A DNA stretch of 64,000 bases from Oceanobacillus jeddahensis (GTDB lineage: Bacteria; Bacillota; Bacilli; Bacillales; Amphibacillaceae), in NCBI RefSeq assembly GCF_000750635.1, contig NZ_CCDM010000009.1, forward strand, positions 62,001 to 126,000, read 5' to 3'. Numbering within the stretch: the first letter of the stretch is position 1; every line of letters begins with the position of its first letter. The notes beneath the pieces were generated by a model. It saw only the letters and a program-made list of their open reading frames with translations, was not told the DNA's origin and did no database searches. The position numbers and the translations under genes were made by a program. This document shows positions 60,974-64,000 of the stretch, piece by piece.

Positions 60974-61402
60974 TTGCTAGTTACAGAAACACCTATAGAA
61001 GTAAGGTATCAGGAAACCGACCAGATGGGAGTCGTTTATCATGCAAACTACTTAGTATGGTTTGAAATCGGACGTACAAAGTTTGTAGAGGCTTTAGGGC
61101 TTAATTATCATCAAGGTATGGAGCAGCATAATGTTGTTTCTCCAGTAATTGATGCACAGATCTCATATAAAAACGCTGTACGTTATGGGGAAAAACCAGT
61201 AGTAAAAACGTGGCTGGATGCTTATGATGGTTTACGTACCGTTTACCGTTATGAAATTTTAACGGAAACAGGAGATGTGGCTGTTACAGGAACAACCACC
61301 CATACAATTGTAGACAAGGACACCTTTCGGCCACTATCAATTCGCAGGAAATTTCCTGATTGGCACGCTGTATATCAAAATCAGCTTAGGAAAGAGGATT
61401 AG
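60974..61402 (+). CDS. yneP: Acyl-CoA thioesterase YneP (4HBT family)
   Basis: Hot-dog-fold thioesterase of about 142 residues. The motif YQETDQMGVVYHANYLVWFE holds the catalytic Asp and the substrate-binding Tyr-His. The real acyl substrate is unknown. TTG 60974 is preferred with GAGGAGG eight bases upstream; a TTG at 60944 would give a poly-Glu start. It is 3 bases before yneQ. The small spore gene tlp, between yneN and yneP in B. subtilis, is absent. Confidence 0.88.
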   Translation: MLVTETPIEVRYQETDQMGVVYHANYLVWFEIGRTKFVEALGLNYHQGMEQHNVVSPVIDAQISYKNAVRYGEKPVVKTWLDAYDGLRTVYRYEILTETGDVAVTGTTTHTIVDKDTFRPLSIRRKFPDWHAVYQNQLRKED

Positions 61403-61404
61403 GA

Positions 61405-61701
61405 ATGGCTTTTGGATTAAAAAGAGAAGAATTAAATCAGTGGAAGCGAAATGTCCAGGCTGGTAAAATTGATTTTATCACGCACTATTGGCTGGATGAC
61501 CGTTTTCCTGGCTGTACTACAGTGACAAAAGTAGGCTGCAGTGACATAGAGAAATTGAAGGAGTGGGGGAGAAAGTATCATTTAGATGAATCCTGGATTG
61601 ATTTAAAACCTGAATACCCACATTTTGATTTATTTGGTGATTATCAATGGAAAATTTTAAAATCAGAAAATCGTCTGGAGCAATTAGAACGATTTAAATA
61701 A
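61405..61701 (+). CDS. yneQ: YneQ family protein
   Basis: A 98-residue soluble protein with conserved WLDDRFPGCTTVTKVGC and HFDLFGDYQ. Function unknown, found next to yneP in Bacillus. AGAGGATTAGG site. Terminates with a hairpin shared with yneR. Confidence 0.87.
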   Translation: MAFGLKREELNQWKRNVQAGKIDFITHYWLDDRFPGCTTVTKVGCSDIEKLKEWGRKYHLDESWIDLKPEYPHFDLFGDYQWKILKSENRLEQLERFK

Positions 61702-61703
61702 AG

Positions 61704-61742
61704 AAAAGCGCAGATAAATATTTTGTCTTATCTGCGCTTTTT
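61704..61742. terminator. Bidirectional terminator between yneQ and yneR
   Basis: Perfect 14-bp stem AAAAGCGCAGATAA/TTATCTGCGCTTTT. Confidence 0.9.
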
Positions 61743-61756
61743 GTTTGTACCCAATA

Positions 61757-62056
61757 CTAATCACTTTTCTCTGGATATTCAATTTTTGGTTCTTGTTTCG
61801 TATCATCATAAGAAACAGATAAGTTTGCTCCTTCAAAATACCAGTCGTCTGATTCTTCAATAAAGAAACGGATGCCTTCTACAGATGTGGAAGCTATTTC
61901 ATTCTCGGGTGCTTCCGCTTTAATACCGAGTGAAAAACCAGCAATTCTGCCGCCAACTCCGCCATATCGAGGAAAGAATCGTACATTCTTTTCGTTTTGT
62001 AAATCTAGCTCTTCTTTATACCATTTTGCTGCTTGTTCTGATACTGTAATATCCAT
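61757..62056 (-). CDS. yneR: YneR, HesB/IscA-like protein
   Basis: A 99-residue protein of the HesB/IscA superfamily variant group: MDITVSEQAAKWYKEELDL, RYGGVGG and a C-terminal acidic end. It lacks the three conserved cysteines of true IscA, so iron-sulfur transfer is unlikely. ATG 62056 follows GGGAGAG; longer starts run into yidD. Confidence 0.85.
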   Translation of the reverse strand: MDITVSEQAAKWYKEELDLQNEKNVRFFPRYGGVGGRIAGFSLGIKAEAPENEIASTSVEGIRFFIEESDDWYFEGANLSVSYDDTKQEPKIEYPEKSD

Positions 62057-62070
62057 TGTATCTCTCCCTT

Positions 62071-62307
62071 TTACTGATGCTTTTTCTTTTCCGGTTTTTC
62101 TGGAACGTAATCTACTCCACCTGGATGGAATGGATGACATTTACTAATTCTTTTTATAGTCAATATTCCACCTTTAAAAAATCCAAAACGTTGGAATGCT
62201 TCTAATCCATAAGCTGAACAGGTTGGATAGAAGCGGCAAGTTGCTGGTGTATATGGACTGATAGCAAGCTGGTAAAAGCGAATCAACCCAATAAATATAT
62301 ATTTCAT
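62071..62307 (-). CDS. yidD: YidD, membrane protein insertion efficiency factor
   Basis: A 78-residue amphipathic protein helping YidC/Oxa1-type insertion. The signature YQLAISPYTPATCRFYPTCS with three cysteines, YGLEAFQRFG and CHPFHPGGVDYVP is unmistakable. ATG 62307 has AAGGA ten bases upstream. It follows folE2 closely (7 bases), so the two may share a transcript. Confidence 0.95.
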   Translation of the reverse strand: MKYIFIGLIRFYQLAISPYTPATCRFYPTCSAYGLEAFQRFGFFKGGILTIKRISKCHPFHPGGVDYVPEKPEKKKHQ

Positions 62308-62314
62308 TTGATCG

Positions 62315-63247
62315 TCATCCTTGTCCGTTACGCTTATCGTAGGTAACAGAAGCAACCGCATCATGCATATGAATCGATTCTTCGTTACGACATGCTACAT
62401 GGAACTTCATCACTGCTGGTAGCTCATAAAGGTCGGCAGCAATTAAACGGACCATATCTTCTACAAATCGAGGGTTTTCATAAGCTGATTCTGTCACCAT
62501 TTTTTCATCCGGTCTTTTCAAGATAGGATGAAGCCTTGCACTCGCATTACTTTCAGCTGCTTCTAATAAAAGAACCTTCCAATCCCCGTCTGTATTTGAA
62601 AAACCTGGCTCCAGTTCCGTTTCAATTGTTACATTACCGCGCTGGTTGTGGGCACTGTATTCACTGATTTCTTTGGAGCAAGGGCATAATGTTGTTATTT
62701 GTATGTTCAAAGAAACATTGATTTGATAATCCCCGTGTTGTGAATAACGTACAGAAATAGATACTTCTGCATGATTTAGTCCAGCAGCAGAGGTCTGCGG
62801 TGCTTTCCGCTCATAGAACCAGGGGAAGGTCACGGAAATCGTTGCATCTGGCTGCTCCAACTTTATTGCCAGGTCCTTTGTAAACTGTTTTAATTCATCA
62901 ATGGAAACGGAAAAACCATTTTGATGATATTGCTCTAATAACTCCATGAAACGACTCATATTTGTCCCTTTACTATTTGCAGGGATGCTGGATGAAAATG
63001 TGAATGTGCCAACAGTTGTTTGTTCAAACGGTGCTTGTCCACTTAAAACACGGACAGGGTATTTTACATTTGCGACACCAACTACATCCAAATCAAACAG
63101 AAAATCACGTTTTACATTTTGTAAATCAGCCATTTGATTTTTTTCAGTTGGTTTTTTCTTTTCACCCGGAGGCACAGAACCGAATAATTTATGTCTTTCT
63201 TCCTTGGAAGGAAGTTTTTTGAATGGAATTGTGTTTAATTGTTGCAT
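62315..63247 (-). CDS. folE2: GTP cyclohydrolase FolE2 (type IB)
   Basis: Makes dihydroneopterin triphosphate for folate synthesis without needing zinc, 310 residues. Shows SKGTNMSRFMELLE, a Cys in TTLCPCSKEISEYSAHNQR and QRGNV typical of FolE2. In B. subtilis the equivalent gene (yciA) is induced by zinc limitation through Zur. I do not see a Zur box here, but a 28-base palindrome lies just upstream. AAAGGACG site. Confidence 0.95.
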   Translation of the reverse strand: MQQLNTIPFKKLPSKEERHKLFGSVPPGEKKKPTEKNQMADLQNVKRDFLFDLDVVGVANVKYPVRVLSGQAPFEQTTVGTFTFSSSIPANSKGTNMSRFMELLEQYHQNGFSVSIDELKQFTKDLAIKLEQPDATISVTFPWFYERKAPQTSAAGLNHAEVSISVRYSQHGDYQINVSLNIQITTLCPCSKEISEYSAHNQRGNVTIETELEPGFSNTDGDWKVLLLEAAESNASARLHPILKRPDEKMVTESAYENPRFVEDMVRLIAADLYELPAVMKFHVACRNEESIHMHDAVASVTYDKRNGQG

Positions 63248-63265
63248 AAAAACGTCCTTTCTTGA

Positions 63266-63293
63266 TAAACATCTGAAAGCTTTGAGATGTTTA
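63266..63293. promoter_or_regulatory. Near-perfect 28-base palindrome upstream of folE2
   Basis: TAAACATCT at 63266-63274 and its complement at 63285-63293, with AAAGCTTT in the centre; only one base pair is off. It ends 19 bases before the folE2 start codon. Could be an operator or an mRNA hairpin. Confidence 0.5.
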
Positions 63294-63357
63294 AACAGTC
63301 ATTAATTATAGCCACTAGTATACTGAATTTGATTTAAATATTCAATTTATCGGACTT

Positions 63358-63939
63358 CTACATCCAAGTTATTTTAGGCTCTGTTCCATTTTTTATTCGT
63401 TTAATGTTCGTCCAGTGTCGATATGTTACAAAAGTGGTTAATATAAAGATAACAATTGTCAATCCGGTATTCTGGAAAAATAATGACGCAAAAAAGGCAA
63501 CAACCCCCGTTATCATGGAAGAAAGGGAAACATATTTAGATATATATAATGACAGTAAAAATGTTGCAACCATGATAATAAATAGGATAGGATTAATTCC
63601 TAGAATCATCCCGCCTGATGTTGCAACAGCTTTGCCACCTTTAAATTTAGCAAAAACCGGATAAGTATGACCTAAAACAGCTATAATACCAATAATTAAA
63701 GGATACGCATTGGCATCGAATAATTGAGGCAATAAAGCAGCTAGAGTTCCCTTTAAAATGTCACCGAGGACAACGATGCTTCCTGCTTTTATCCCAAGTA
63801 CACGAAAGGCATTGGTTGCGCCGAGATTACCACTTCCATGTTCACGAATATCTATTTTGTAACCAATTTTGCCGATGATTAAGGCAAATGGAATGGATCC
63901 TAAGAGATATGCAATTATCCCGAAAATAATATAATCCAT
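63358..63939 (-). CDS. plsY: Glycerol-3-phosphate acyltransferase PlsY
   Basis: Membrane enzyme moving acyl groups from acyl-phosphate to glycerol 3-phosphate, first step of phospholipid synthesis; 193 residues, five helices. The three active-site motifs are REHGSGNLGATNAFRVLG, GHTYPVFAKFKGGKAVATSGG and a C-terminal basic segment. B. subtilis plsY (yneS) also follows yneR. Its promoter region is partly inside the window end. Confidence 0.96.
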   Translation of the reverse strand: MDYIIFGIIAYLLGSIPFALIIGKIGYKIDIREHGSGNLGATNAFRVLGIKAGSIVVLGDILKGTLAALLPQLFDANAYPLIIGIIAVLGHTYPVFAKFKGGKAVATSGGMILGINPILFIIMVATFLLSLYISKYVSLSSMITGVVAFFASLFFQNTGLTIVIFILTTFVTYRHWTNIKRIKNGTEPKITWM

Positions 63940-64000
63940 ACGTTCCCAACTCTCTTTTTCAAATTCTTATTCTATGTTCCTATGGCTATTTTAGCATGAA

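Noticed and set aside
1..64000. tRNA, rRNA or prophage genes
   Set aside because: No tRNA cloverleaf, rRNA sequence, integrase, or phage structural gene was noticed; YneB is a fixed chromosomal recombinase-like gene.

Overview
The window is a stretch of low-GC Gram-positive chromosome from an endospore former of the family Bacillaceae. The evidence is a near-continuous run of B. subtilis-type genes: partial spoVAF, yqgQ-glcK-yqgS, comGA-GG, the gcv operon, mntR, efp, spoIIIAA-AH, accBC, nusB-folD-xseAB-ispA, ahrC-recN-spoIVB-spo0A, lexA, tkt, citB and plsY. Acidic protein tails, a class II (B12-dependent) ribonucleotide reductase and the gene order suggest a halotolerant genus near Oceanobacillus or Virgibacillus; that placement is inference. 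I see no rRNA, tRNA, CRISPR array, prophage or intact transposase.

Layout. 1-4.7 kb: spoVAF end, glucokinase and lipoteichoic acid synthase. 4.9-8.8 kb: the comG pseudopilus operon for DNA uptake. 9.1-13.1 kb: yqgY, yqgX, yqgW, yqhG and the yqhH helicase. 13.3-17.6 kb: a tandem glycine riboswitch and gcvT-gcvPA-gcvPB. 17.7-27.9 kb: yqhL, an nrdJ plus ABC-exporter insert, mntR, yqhO, yqhP, yqhR, a prolidase and efp. 28.3-33.9 kb: the spoIIIA operon, split by a repeat. 34.3-43.7 kb: fatty-acid, one-carbon, isoprenoid, arginine-control and repair genes. 43.9-46.2 kb: spoIVB and spo0A. From 47 kb the order switches to what in B. subtilis is a distant locus: lexA, a short SOS peptide gene, yneB, ynzC, tkt, sirA, yneF, ccdA, ccdC, yneK, a sporulation-type kinase, citB, yneN, yneP, yneQ, yneR, yidD, folE2 and plsY.

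How the genes work together. Sporulation dominates: a PAS histidine kinase, Spo0A, SirA (blocks replication at sporulation), SpoIVB and the SpoIIIA channel, with likely Spo0A boxes before spo0A and sirA. The SOS section has LexA facing a 31-residue single-helix peptide across three LexA boxes. The glycine-cleavage genes are under a glycine riboswitch, and nrdJ carries two well-spaced NrdR boxes.

Most unusual content. Many intergenic gaps hold pieces of one modular repeat family, recognised by the 11-mer GCGATTACTCG (eight exact copies) and by a hairpin module with compensating base changes. One copy splits the spoIIIA operon and contains a three-fold tandem array. Two MITE-like elements with perfect terminal inverted repeats lie within or next to these repeats. 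The SOS-controlled micropeptide in the yneA position is the best candidate for a little-described function.
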